Of a DNA stretch of 6,768 bases, positions 1 through 6,439 are shown one piece after another (the stretch's first letter is position 1; each line of letters opens with the position of its first letter). The notes below the pieces were generated by a model. The model was given only the letters and a program-made list of their open reading frames with translations. It did not search any database and was not told where the DNA came from. The translations under genes were made by a program, and so were the position numbers. The stretch comes from Cyclobacteriaceae bacterium (GTDB taxonomy: Bacteria; Bacteroidota; Bacteroidia; Cytophagales; Cyclobacteriaceae): assembly GCA_009885605.1 (NCBI GenBank), contig VFKK01000254.1:1-6768 (forward strand). Reading direction: 5' to 3'.

Positions 1-435
1 ACGCTTTCATCTTTGGGAATCAGATTAATTGCCGGAAAAACTTCCGATCGCTATGGCCGGGTTCCTGTAATGCGAGTTGCAAGCCTAATGTTGATTTTGG
101 CAATGGTTACTATTGCTTTCGCAGATAGCAAAGCTATTTTACTTTGGTCAGGAGTTCTTTTCGGATCCGCCGTTGGAATGTATAGTCCCACCACCTCAGC
201 TTGGGTTGTAGATTTGTCTTTGGACAAATTCCGCGGGAGAGCTATTGCAACGATGTACATTTTCCTGGAAGCAGGAATAGGTATCGGAGCAGTTGTTTCC
301 GGTTGGCTGTACGACAATAAACCGGAAAACTTCAAACTCGTTTTCCTTACGAGCGGATGTGTTGCAGCTTTGGCTTTTGTCCTTTTGCTATTTGTGAAAA
401 TGGACAAGATGCCTGTTCACCCGGTTTCAGCCTAG
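1..435 (+). CDS. MFS transporter, C-terminal third (5' end outside window)
   Basis: This is the C-terminal 144 residues of a major facilitator superfamily permease of the inner membrane; the frame is open from base 1, so the start lies upstream. The visible part begins with a motif A-like loop, G-K-T-S-D-R-Y-G-R (residues 11-19), which in MFS proteins lies between helices 2-3 and is echoed between helices 8-9. Four hydrophobic segments follow, at about residues 22-42, 45-70, 80-104 and 112-132, consistent with helices 9-12 of a 12-helix transporter. A short polar tail ends at a TAG stop. The substrate cannot be told from this portion. The stop codon overlaps that of the convergent peptidase gene by 4 bases. 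MFS membership is secure from the motif and topology; the subfamily is unknown. Confidence 0.88.
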   Translation, partial: TLSSLGIRLIAGKTSDRYGRVPVMRVASLMLILAMVTIAFADSKAILLWSGVLFGSAVGMYSPTTSAWVVDLSLDKFRGRAIATMYIFLEAGIGIGAVVSGWLYDNKPENFKLVFLTSGCVAALAFVLLLFVKMDKMPVHPVSA

Positions 436-1781
436 TTCCCCAGATATGAACTTGCTCTTGGAATCGGCAAAATCGAGCGTTGGCGACCATTGTAATAAGT
501 CACTTTTTGACCATCAAAAAAGGCTCCTTCCTCCAGCATAATCCGCACATCCTTGTTCCATTCCTTTACAAAAACTACTGCGTTTAATTCAATTGCGTAG
601 CCTGTGTTAGCATGCAATGGAAAATCCCCGGCTCCGGGAGTATCACCTTGATTATCCCACATACCTATAGTAGGACCTGCTGAATGTCCGTAGAATCCCA
701 AAGGATGCGAGTAAATACTTCCTCTGATTCCTTCAGCATCCATCATTTTTCTGGCTTCGCGAAGGATTTGATTCCCTGTCTTTCCAGCAACGAAGTTTTG
801 GGTTAGCAAATCCTGTACACGATTTCCTGATTTGAATGCTTCCTTTAAATAGGACGGAACTTCAGTTTCGCCTGGCTTAAGAACGTATGCCAGTTCTTGC
901 GTATCAGTGTTCAATCTCATATAAGTGATCCCAAAATCAATATGAAGCAAATCACCGGGCATAATCACCTGCTCTGATGGTCTGGATGCAAAAGATCTGG
1001 TACTCTCTTTTGAAGCAGGATCAGGCCTCTGAATATCCACTGTCGGATGAAACCAGGTATCAAGTTTCAATGATTTGATTTTCTCCCGGTACCACCAAAC
1101 CACATCTTCCGTCGTGGTCACTCCAGGAGTGATCACACGCTCGGATAGTCCTTCCTGAATGATGTTATGCGCCAACTGCTGAATATGTCTGTAAGTTGCC
1201 ATTTCAGACGGAGTTCTTGTTTCCAACCAGCGAACAGCAAGTGTTTGAGCAGAAACCACTTTTTCGGGATATCCTGATGGAAGATTTTTAGCCATTTCCT
1301 CATAATCAAAATGTGTTAAACCATCGGCATGCCCGTAATCTTTGGCAAAGTTGAGTCCTATTTTCTTGGGATTTTTTGAGGCAATCAATTCTGTGAGCGC
1401 TTTCCATTGGTTAGGTTGAGCTTCGGGGTCCCAGGCTCTTTTAAAAGCTTTGCCCACATCATAGCGGGCGACGGCGAAAGTTTCCACAGGTGCATTTGGA
1501 GTTGGCTGATACATGACCAAAATAGTCCTTCGCCTTGCAGCCATCCAGGTAGCCGGCAGCATGGTTCGAATCACCGGATCTTCATTGTACTCCCTAGAAA
1601 TCACCACCCACATATCGATGCCAGTCTCCGTCATCAGTTGAGGTAAAAGATTGGTAATCCGCTCATCCAACCAGGAATCAATCACTTCCGCCTGCTCACG
1701 CTGAGACAAAACGGCAAGATCCTGTGCCTGAATAGATGTGAAAACCAATAAAAAAGCCATGGTGTAAACGTATCTGATCAT
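432..1781 (-). CDS. Secreted M24 family metallopeptidase (Xaa-Pro aminopeptidase-like)
   Basis: This is a 449-residue exported pita-bread-fold (creatinase/aminopeptidase P/prolidase) protein. Residues 1-19 form a signal peptide with a likely cut after I-Q-A, so it probably acts in the periplasm or at the cell surface. The ATG at 1781 is preferred over the one at 1760 because it supplies the basic residue R3 before the hydrophobic stretch. Residues about 30-185 resemble a creatinase N-domain and 190-449 the catalytic domain. All five dinuclear-metal ligands can be placed: D282 in H-I-D-F-G, D293 eleven residues later, H359 in S-H-P-L-G, E398 in A-I-E-L-N and E417 or E418. H366, seven residues after H359, matches the usual second histidine. 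Oddities are serine instead of glutamate after H366 and E-L-N where E-P-G is common. X-Pro cleavage is the family expectation, not proven here. It is the last gene of the Nudix-MATE-M24 run. Confidence 0.88.
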   Translation of the reverse strand: MIRYVYTMAFLLVFTSIQAQDLAVLSQREQAEVIDSWLDERITNLLPQLMTETGIDMWVVISREYNEDPVIRTMLPATWMAARRRTILVMYQPTPNAPVETFAVARYDVGKAFKRAWDPEAQPNQWKALTELIASKNPKKIGLNFAKDYGHADGLTHFDYEEMAKNLPSGYPEKVVSAQTLAVRWLETRTPSEMATYRHIQQLAHNIIQEGLSERVITPGVTTTEDVVWWYREKIKSLKLDTWFHPTVDIQRPDPASKESTRSFASRPSEQVIMPGDLLHIDFGITYMRLNTDTQELAYVLKPGETEVPSYLKEAFKSGNRVQDLLTQNFVAGKTGNQILREARKMMDAEGIRGSIYSHPLGFYGHSAGPTIGMWDNQGDTPGAGDFPLHANTGYAIELNAVVFVKEWNKDVRIMLEEGAFFDGQKVTYYNGRQRSILPIPRASSYLGN

Positions 1782-1789
1782 CTTAAATG

Positions 1790-1805
1790 AAGGGTTTAAG
1801 CCCTT
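1790..1805 (-). repeat. Short inverted repeat between MATE and M24 genes
   Basis: Arms AAGGG and CCCTT (5 bp) flank a 6-base loop in the 36-base gap between the MATE stop and the peptidase start. On the coding strand it lies shortly before the peptidase ATG. No T-run follows in either direction, so it is not a convincing terminator. It might influence mRNA stability or the peptidase:pump ratio, or be chance in a short AT-rich gap. Confidence 0.25.
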
Positions 1806-1817
1806 AATATAGAGGAA

Positions 1818-3212
1818 TCAGAACAAATCAGAATCAGATTTTACTTCAGAAACCAAATTCTCTGGTTCAGCAGGTAAACTCTCCTCAATTCTCCTTTTAC
1901 TCAAGGCGTGAAAACGATAGAAAAGTAAAATCGCGGTGATACTTAAACCGATCAATAAACCATACCAAATTCCTTTTTCTGCCATTCCGAGTTCAAAAGC
2001 CAGAAAATATCCCAATGGCAAACCCAATACCCAATAAGCTACCAACGTCACCAGAGTTGGGACTTTTACATCTTCCATTCCTCTCAGTACTCCTAATCCT
2101 GCAACCTGCGCTCCATCCGACAATTGGAAGAGTGCAGCAATGATCAATAAAGACGCTGCCATGGAAACCACCTCAGGGTCATCAATGTAGAGAGTTGGCA
2201 AAAACATCCGGAATATCACAAAAATCATGGCGGTCGAAAACATGAAAATCAAGACCATCCCGAAGATCACCATTCCGGCCTCTCGCATCCCTTTCAAATC
2301 TCCCCGACCAATCAGATTGCTGACGCGGATCATACCTGCAGTAGAAAGTCCTGCTGCCATCATGTAGCTGATTGAGGCAAGATTAAGCGCGATTTGGTGA
2401 CCAGCAAGAGCATTTACTCCGATCCAGCCCATCATAATTGCCGCTGCGCTGAAAGCACTCACTTCAAAAATGTACTGGAAACCTGTCGGAATACCGATAT
2501 TCAAAATCCTTGAAATAATCGGCATGCTTACTTTTTTCAACTTGAGGGAAAGCGTATAAATACTATATCGCTTAGATCTGAGAATGTAATAACCCATCAT
2601 GATTGGCATCAGAATCCTTGAAATCAAAGTTGCCCAGCCTGCACCCATTAATCCGAGTTCAGGGGCTCCGAACATTCCCCAAATCAACACCCAGTTTAAA
2701 AACACATTTACCAGGTTACAAACGATCGTGATGTACATCGCCTGCTTGGTCTGAAAAAGTCCTTCTGCAAATTGTTTGAAGGTCTGAAAAATCATGAACG
2801 GGAATAGCGATGCCGTAATAACCAATAAATATGGAATGGTCAAAACAACCACTTCCTCCGGTTGTCCAAGGAAATGCAAGCCCTTGGAAAGTCCCAGGAC
2901 CACTCCTGTCAATGCAACGGCTGTTATGATATTGATCCAAAGGCTGTGTCCAAATAAATTGGATATTCTCTTTGTCTTTCCTTTTCCCTCTGCGATGGAA
3001 ACCAGCGGTGTTATTCCCATTGAAATCCCCATCCCAAACATCAGAATCACAAAGAAAATACTGTTTGCCAAAGAGGAAGCTGCTAGAGGTAAAGCACCAA
3101 GTCTGCCCACCATCATACTATCTGCCACACCAACTGAGACCTGCCCCAGCTGACTTATCATAACCGGAAAGGCCAGCGCAAATGTTACGTTGAAGTGTTC
3201 TTTGATTGTCAT
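1818..3212 (-). CDS. MATE family multidrug/cation antiporter (NorM-like)
   Basis: This is a 464-residue inner-membrane exporter of the MATE (multidrug and toxin extrusion) superfamily, expected to exchange Na+ or H+ for cationic drugs or metabolites. About 12 hydrophobic helices fall into two related halves, with the usual length for NorM-type pumps and a polar C-terminal tail from about residue 438. P16 in the first helix fits the family. Three acidic residues fall where NorM from Vibrio cholerae has its cation-site residues: D31 (V-A-D-S-M-M-V-G), E250 (F-E-V-S-A-F) and D366 (Q-L-S-D-G-A-Q). From memory these correspond to D36, E255 and D371, a constant offset of five. The L-R-G-M-E-D motif after D366 is also typical. 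The start is one base after the Nudix stop (T-G-A-g-A-T-G), so translational coupling is likely. No Shine-Dalgarno is evident. The substrate cannot be read from sequence. Confidence 0.93.
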   Translation of the reverse strand: MTIKEHFNVTFALAFPVMISQLGQVSVGVADSMMVGRLGALPLAASSLANSIFFVILMFGMGISMGITPLVSIAEGKGKTKRISNLFGHSLWINIITAVALTGVVLGLSKGLHFLGQPEEVVVLTIPYLLVITASLFPFMIFQTFKQFAEGLFQTKQAMYITIVCNLVNVFLNWVLIWGMFGAPELGLMGAGWATLISRILMPIMMGYYILRSKRYSIYTLSLKLKKVSMPIISRILNIGIPTGFQYIFEVSAFSAAAIMMGWIGVNALAGHQIALNLASISYMMAAGLSTAGMIRVSNLIGRGDLKGMREAGMVIFGMVLIFMFSTAMIFVIFRMFLPTLYIDDPEVVSMAASLLIIAALFQLSDGAQVAGLGVLRGMEDVKVPTLVTLVAYWVLGLPLGYFLAFELGMAEKGIWYGLLIGLSITAILLFYRFHALSKRRIEESLPAEPENLVSEVKSDSDLF

Positions 3213-3213
3213 C

Positions 3214-3759
3214 TCAATAGCCCATTATTCTAGCTGCTTTTAAAACTCCTGCTATACTGATTCCATCGGTAATTAAACCGTCCATGACCATTTCCAAAAC
3301 TTCAGAAAAAGGTAATTTACGGATTTGCAAAACCTCAGTCTCCTCAAATTCAGTTTCTCCCAACGTGAGATCTTCTGCCAGGTAAATTATGCCTTCTTCA
3401 TCGGTAACTGAATTGGAAGTATGGATTCGCATGATTTCAGTCCACTTTCCGGCAGTCAAACCAGTTTCTTCCCTGAGTTCTCTTTTCGCGCTTTCCAAGA
3501 TATCTTTTCCAATTAGTCCACCCCCCATTGGAACTTCCCATGAATATTGATTTAGCGGATATCTGTACTGACCCACCAACCAGGTATTCCCGTCCCGATC
3601 GATTGGAATGATTGCCATAGCTTTATTCTTAAAATGAACCGTACCATAGATCCCGTCTTTACCGGCCGGATTAATAATATCATGCTCTTCCACCTTGATC
3701 CATGGGTTCTGGAAGATTTCAGTGCTGCGTTTGGTGATCCAAGGGTTTTCAGTATTCAT
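3214..3759 (-). CDS. Nudix hydrolase, ADP-ribose/ADP-sugar pyrophosphatase-like
   Basis: This is a 181-residue cytoplasmic Nudix enzyme that would hydrolyse a nucleoside diphosphate linked to another group. The layout resembles ADP-ribose pyrophosphatases: an N-terminal beta region (1-45), A-M-A-I-I-P-I-D (47-54), Q-Y-R-Y-P (64-68), S-W-E-V-P (73-77), then the Nudix box starting at G79. The core R93-E-L-R-E-E-T-G-L101 is intact and supplies the metal-binding glutamates E94, E97 and E98. The usual glutamate six residues after the box glycine is lysine here (K85, codon AAA), followed by D86. Substrate assignment to ADP-ribose or another ADP-sugar is inference from the N-terminal pattern. The gene begins 9 bases beyond the T-run of the lrp terminator and runs almost directly into the MATE gene, so the two are probably co-transcribed. 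No clear Shine-Dalgarno is seen. Confidence 0.9.
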   Translation of the reverse strand: MNTENPWITKRSTEIFQNPWIKVEEHDIINPAGKDGIYGTVHFKNKAMAIIPIDRDGNTWLVGQYRYPLNQYSWEVPMGGGLIGKDILESAKRELREETGLTAGKWTEIMRIHTSNSVTDEEGIIYLAEDLTLGETEFEETEVLQIRKLPFSEVLEMVMDGLITDGISIAGVLKAARIMGY

Positions 3760-3768
3760 TTCTGTTTC

Positions 3769-3797
3769 AAAAAAAAAGGGTGACTTTCGCCACCCTT
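3769..3797 (-). terminator. Intrinsic terminator after the lrp/asnC gene
   Basis: Read on the minus strand, a 9-bp stem (AAGGGTGGC pairing with GTCACCCTT, one G-U pair) closes a GAAA tetraloop of GNRA type and runs straight into nine T residues (3777 down to 3769). It lies 21 bases after the Lrp stop codon and only 9 bases before the Nudix start. This is a textbook Rho-independent terminator for minus-strand transcription; the plus-strand reading lacks a downstream T-run. Confidence 0.88.
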
Positions 3798-3818
3798 GGA
3801 TTTATATCGAAGTCCGGA

Positions 3819-4301
3819 TTAAGCCGGGATAGGCATTACTTTGGAGTCTTTGAAAGTAGACAAAATTACCATTGATTGCATGGAATCTACTTCTTTGATC
3901 TCAGATACTTTTTCAAGCATCAGTTTCTGATATGCTGTGATGTCTTTTGCGATTATTTTAAGGATAAAATCTCCGGTTCCTGTGATGTGGTGACATTCAA
4001 TTACTTCAGGAATCAGATTGATTTCCTTCATGAAGGCATCAATGTTTCCTTTGTTGTGTCCAACCAAACTCACCAATACGAAAGTGCTGACGCCTAATCC
4101 GATTTTCTCAGGATCAAGCTTTGCATGATAACTCTTGATAATGCCTGATTGCTCCAATTTCTTCACTCTCTCCAAGGTCGGTGCAGGAGAAAGTCCTATA
4201 TCTTTTGAAAGTTGAGCATTCGTTATTTTGGCGTTAGCCTGAAGGATTTCGAGAATCCTGCGATCTATTTTATCGAATTTGATTCTTACGTTATTGTCCA
4301 T
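3819..4301 (-). CDS. Lrp/AsnC family transcriptional regulator
   Basis: This is a 160-residue feast/famine regulator, a DNA-binding protein that usually forms dimers, octamers or larger discs and responds to amino acids. Residues 10-56 form the winged helix-turn-helix, with F-D-K-I-D-R-R-I-L at the start and L-S-P-A-P-T-L-E-R-V-K-K-L as recognition helix region. Residues about 68-150 form the RAM effector-binding and oligomerisation domain, including the G-T-G-D-F turn (108-112). Length is normal for the family. The frame stays open to a TTG at 4319, but the ATG at 4301 is preferred because the protein then starts just before the conserved D-x-x-D-R-R-I-L region. A TAnnTTTG element about 33 bases upstream fits this start. 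It is separated from the Nudix gene by a strong terminator, so it is probably monocistronic. The ligand and regulon are unknown. Confidence 0.93.
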   Translation of the reverse strand: MDNNVRIKFDKIDRRILEILQANAKITNAQLSKDIGLSPAPTLERVKKLEQSGIIKSYHAKLDPEKIGLGVSTFVLVSLVGHNKGNIDAFMKEINLIPEVIECHHITGTGDFILKIIAKDITAYQKLMLEKVSEIKEVDSMQSMVILSTFKDSKVMPIPA

Positions 4302-4511
4302 GATCTTTTGATATAGCAAAATTTTATGTGGTACAAAGTTAATAATATTGATGAAAGTTTTTAACCGTTCATCAGATTTTAGATTAGTAAATTCGGAATA
4401 TTCTAAAGAAAACGAGGGCTTTTAGCTAACAATACTTTTAAATTCCTCAACTGTCCTTGAAATATTCAAATTATCTCCTGTCTTAAGGATTTTAGAACGT
4501 GAGAATTTTGA
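4302..4511. other. AT-rich intergenic spacer upstream of lrp
   Basis: This 210-base spacer lies between the TPR gene stop and the lrp start, both on the minus strand. I find no credible ORF or RNA gene and no clear terminator for the TPR gene. It holds the predicted lrp promoter (4334-4364) and three AATATT cores at 4344, 4397 and 4461. The second lies in the 8-base palindrome GAATATTC (4396-4403), and the third in the dyad TTGAA-N3-TTCAA (4457-4469). These may be operator sites for autoregulation, as is common for Lrp-family genes, but AT-rich chance matches are equally possible. Confidence 0.5.
4334..4364 (-). promoter_or_regulatory. Predicted Bacteroidota-type promoter for lrp/asnC
   Basis: The minus-strand -7 element TAACTTTG (4341 down to 4334) matches the Bacteroidota consensus TAnnTTTG exactly. 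A TTA at 4364-4362, separated by 20 bases, is one base from the -33 consensus TTG. Transcription would start near 4327, giving a leader of about 25 bases before the ATG at 4301. The same 8-mer consensus also occurs by chance inside genes in this window, so position rather than the match alone supports the call. Confidence 0.45.
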
Positions 4512-5711
4512 TTAAAGTTTATTCTTTTTAATAAAATCTCTGGCCTCCTGATGAGCAGGGTGTTTTCGCTTGGCATACTTCTTCACTTGGTTGAAATATT
4601 TCTTTGCGAGCGGCTTATTTTTCTCAGCAGTTGCGATTTTTCCTAGCTGAATTAAGGAATGTAAATAATATCCGCTTTCCTGAGATTCAGTTTCTTCTCC
4701 ATAGGAAATTGTTTTCAGATAATATCGTTTTGCTTCAGCCTTATCACCAATCCGATCATAGTATTGGGCTATAAAAAAGGCAGCATATCTTCCACTATTG
4801 GACTCATAACCTGGCATTTTAGAATCGATTCGACTCAAAATTTCCAATGATTCTTTCATCGATTCTGTCCATTTTCCTACTGCATACAAATGCCTTGCAT
4901 AAGATCGGTGGAAATAGGGGTTGTTTGGGAATTTAGTATTCAAATACTCCGAAATCCTCAGCGCATCATAGGGTCTCTTTTCTTCAGATGCATACAATCT
5001 GAATAAAAAATACTGTGCCTCCACTCTCGTGTAGAAAGCGTTCTCAGCAACTGTTTCCAGTTGTTTTAGTCCCAATTCCTTACTTCCCTTTGGAAAAAGC
5101 GACATCACAGGTTTCATCATAGGATAATTCTCCGGGATCCAAACCGAGAAGTAATTGAAAAGTGCATCTCCTAAAAGCAATTCCGGATTGAATTCTGCTT
5201 CTCCCCTGCTCAAATTCATGTATTTCAGCGAATTTCTGCCTGCCCAAGCTGCTTTTGTCCAGCTTTGTCTCTCACTGTAGAGTCTACCCTGAAATCCGTA
5301 CCCAGCTGCCAAAAAGAATGCAGCCTCTTTATTTGTGTCATCTTCGTCCCACATATCTTCGGCTTTTTCAATGGCTCGATCCAGGTATTCGATAAATAGG
5401 TCGTCGTAGCGCTCATTCGTCACATCCACTTCGATCCTCCACCAATAGCCAAGAGCCATCAGGAAATCCGGCAATGGATGATCGGGATACTGGAAGCCAA
5501 AAACAGCAAAATCGTGCTCCGCAGTGGGAAAATCGAAATTATACATGCTGTTGATGGATTTGGTGATTCGATATTGAAGACCTTTGTCAAGTAATAAATA
5601 CTTGGAAGGAGCATTAACCGTGGTACTGGAAGATGGTCCTTGAGCCTTCACACTGGCTATTCCGGTTAATCCACAAATGAAAACCAACATCAATGCTAAT
5701 CTCTTATACAT
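4512..5711 (-). CDS. Exported TPR-like repeat protein of unknown function
   Basis: This is a 399-residue protein with a signal peptide (residues 1-23: K3 and R4, then a hydrophobic core, cut likely after V-K-A before Q24), so it is probably periplasmic or outer-membrane associated. After a low-complexity linker (G-P-S-S-S-T-T, 25-31) it is all helical, with paired-helix repeats resembling tetratricopeptide repeats. The clearest are at about 231-262, 266-297, 308-338 and 347-380, with Y/F-A and A-K-x-Y-Y-L-K type signatures. The N-terminal part (44-200) contains N-F-D-F-P-T-A-E-H-D-F, typical of degenerate TPR proteins that track workload or protein partners. The ATG at 5711 is chosen over the in-frame TTG at 5735 because that TTG lies within a promoter-like element and the signal peptide fits the ATG. 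TPR domains bind proteins; the partner and pathway are unknown. It is divergent from the membrane protein at 5789. Confidence 0.82.
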   Translation of the reverse strand: MYKRLALMLVFICGLTGIASVKAQGPSSSTTVNAPSKYLLLDKGLQYRITKSINSMYNFDFPTAEHDFAVFGFQYPDHPLPDFLMALGYWWRIEVDVTNERYDDLFIEYLDRAIEKAEDMWDEDDTNKEAAFFLAAGYGFQGRLYSERQSWTKAAWAGRNSLKYMNLSRGEAEFNPELLLGDALFNYFSVWIPENYPMMKPVMSLFPKGSKELGLKQLETVAENAFYTRVEAQYFLFRLYASEEKRPYDALRISEYLNTKFPNNPYFHRSYARHLYAVGKWTESMKESLEILSRIDSKMPGYESNSGRYAAFFIAQYYDRIGDKAEAKRYYLKTISYGEETESQESGYYLHSLIQLGKIATAEKNKPLAKKYFNQVKKYAKRKHPAHQEARDFIKKNKL

Positions 5712-5732
5712 AACTTTTAACTCTTTAGGCCG

Positions 5733-5740
5733 CAAAATTA
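5733..5740 (-). promoter_or_regulatory. Predicted -7 promoter element for the TPR gene
   Basis: Minus-strand TAATTTTG matches TAnnTTTG exactly and sits 21 bases upstream of the ATG at 5711, giving a very short leader. No TTG occurs at the ideal 17-20 base spacing; the nearest candidates are 14 and 9 bases upstream of it. The -33 half is therefore unsupported. Confidence 0.4.
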
Positions 5741-5762
5741 GAGGGATTTCAATACAATCTTT

Positions 5763-5770
5763 TAGATTTG
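5763..5770 (+). promoter_or_regulatory. Predicted -7 promoter element for the membrane protein gene
   Basis: Plus-strand TAGATTTG matches TAnnTTTG exactly and ends 18 bases before the ATG at 5789. A good -33 TTG is not visible at 17-20 bases. It faces away from the TPR promoter element within the same 77-base intergenic region, so one regulator bound between them could affect both genes. Confidence 0.4.
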
Positions 5771-5788
5771 GATGAGATTCATTATAAA

Positions 5789-6439
5789 ATGGCTAAAACC
5801 CTTTCCCAAGAAGCAGAACGTTTGAAAGAGCTGATTGATTTCGACAAGAGGCTTTATTTTTTGATTTTAGTTGTGATTTTTCTGGCAATCAGATACTTGA
5901 CCAATATTCTGATCCTTGAGGCCATTCCTGATTATGAAAATTTGGAAGCCACGGGGAGTTTCATGATTTACCATATTTTCAACACACTGAATTATCTATG
6001 GACTCCTCTTGCTTTGCTTTGGAAATTCACAGTTATCTCATTCTTGTTTTGGTTGGGTGCTTTCATGATCGGTTACAAAGTACCTTACAAGGAGCTTTGG
6101 AAGTTTGCTTTGGTCGCTGAGTTCATTTTCATTTTCCCTGAATTGATCCGCTTACTGGTATACATCAATCCGGGTTCGGGAGTCACTTTTAAGGAAATCG
6201 ATGAGTTCCGGGCTTTCTCTATGCTCTCTTTGCTTGGCTCAGAAAATGTCTCCCAGCAATATCACTACGCCTTGGGCACCATCAATATCTTCGAAATCTT
6301 CTACGGAATACTCTGGATGTACGGATTTCATATGATCAGTCGTCGAAGTCTGGGAGAATCAAGTTTTGTTGTTTTGCTGAGCTATTTTTTCCCTTTGGTT
6401 GTTTGGCTGAGCTTTTACGTGATGGTCTACAGAGGCTAA
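5789..6439 (+). CDS. Integral membrane protein of unknown function, five predicted helices (YIP1-like topology)
   Basis: This is a 216-residue inner-membrane protein. A short charged N-terminus (residues 1-20, amphipathic, K/E rich) precedes five hydrophobic segments at about 22-43, 73-96, 105-126, 164-183 and 192-214. The protein ends almost immediately after the last helix. The five-helix arrangement, charged start and aromatic-rich segments recall bacterial YIP1-type membrane proteins, but I see no diagnostic motif, so this is only a suggestion. The frame extends back to a TTG at 5768, but the ATG at 5789 is preferred because the TTG overlaps a TAnnTTTG promoter element. No catalytic or transport motif is recognisable. 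It is transcribed divergently from the TPR gene, and its TAA stop overlaps the stop of the convergent DUF2256 gene by 4 bases. Confidence 0.75.
   Translation: MAKTLSQEAERLKELIDFDKRLYFLILVVIFLAIRYLTNILILEAIPDYENLEATGSFMIYHIFNTLNYLWTPLALLWKFTVISFLFWLGAFMIGYKVPYKELWKFALVAEFIFIFPELIRLLVYINPGSGVTFKEIDEFRAFSMLSLLGSENVSQQYHYALGTINIFEIFYGILWMYGFHMISRRSLGESSFVVLLSYFFPLVVWLSFYVMVYRG

Noticed and set aside
1407..1646. Plus-strand open frame opposite the M24 gene, and similar antisense frames at 51-407, 2794-3153 and 3876-4097
   Set aside because: They are shadows of clearly recognised genes on the other strand, with no start signals or recognisable domains.
1790..1805. Hairpin between MATE and M24 genes as a terminator
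   Set aside because: The stem is only 5 bp and no T-run follows on either strand, so it was listed only as a weak inverted repeat.
3521..3526. Run of six C (six G on the coding strand) in the Nudix gene as a possible frameshift site
   Set aside because: The frame is intact through the Nudix box on both sides of the run and the protein has normal length.
3861..3868. Minus-strand TAATTTTG matching TAnnTTTG inside lrp, as a promoter for the Nudix operon
   Set aside because: No -33 TTG at suitable spacing, and a transcript from here would still pass through the strong terminator at 3797-3769. Similar matches occur inside genes elsewhere (for example 129-136 and 209-216), so it is probably chance.
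5225..5416. Alternative minus-strand frame inside the TPR gene
   Set aside because: Fully nested in the TPR gene in another frame, with no family resemblance or upstream signal.
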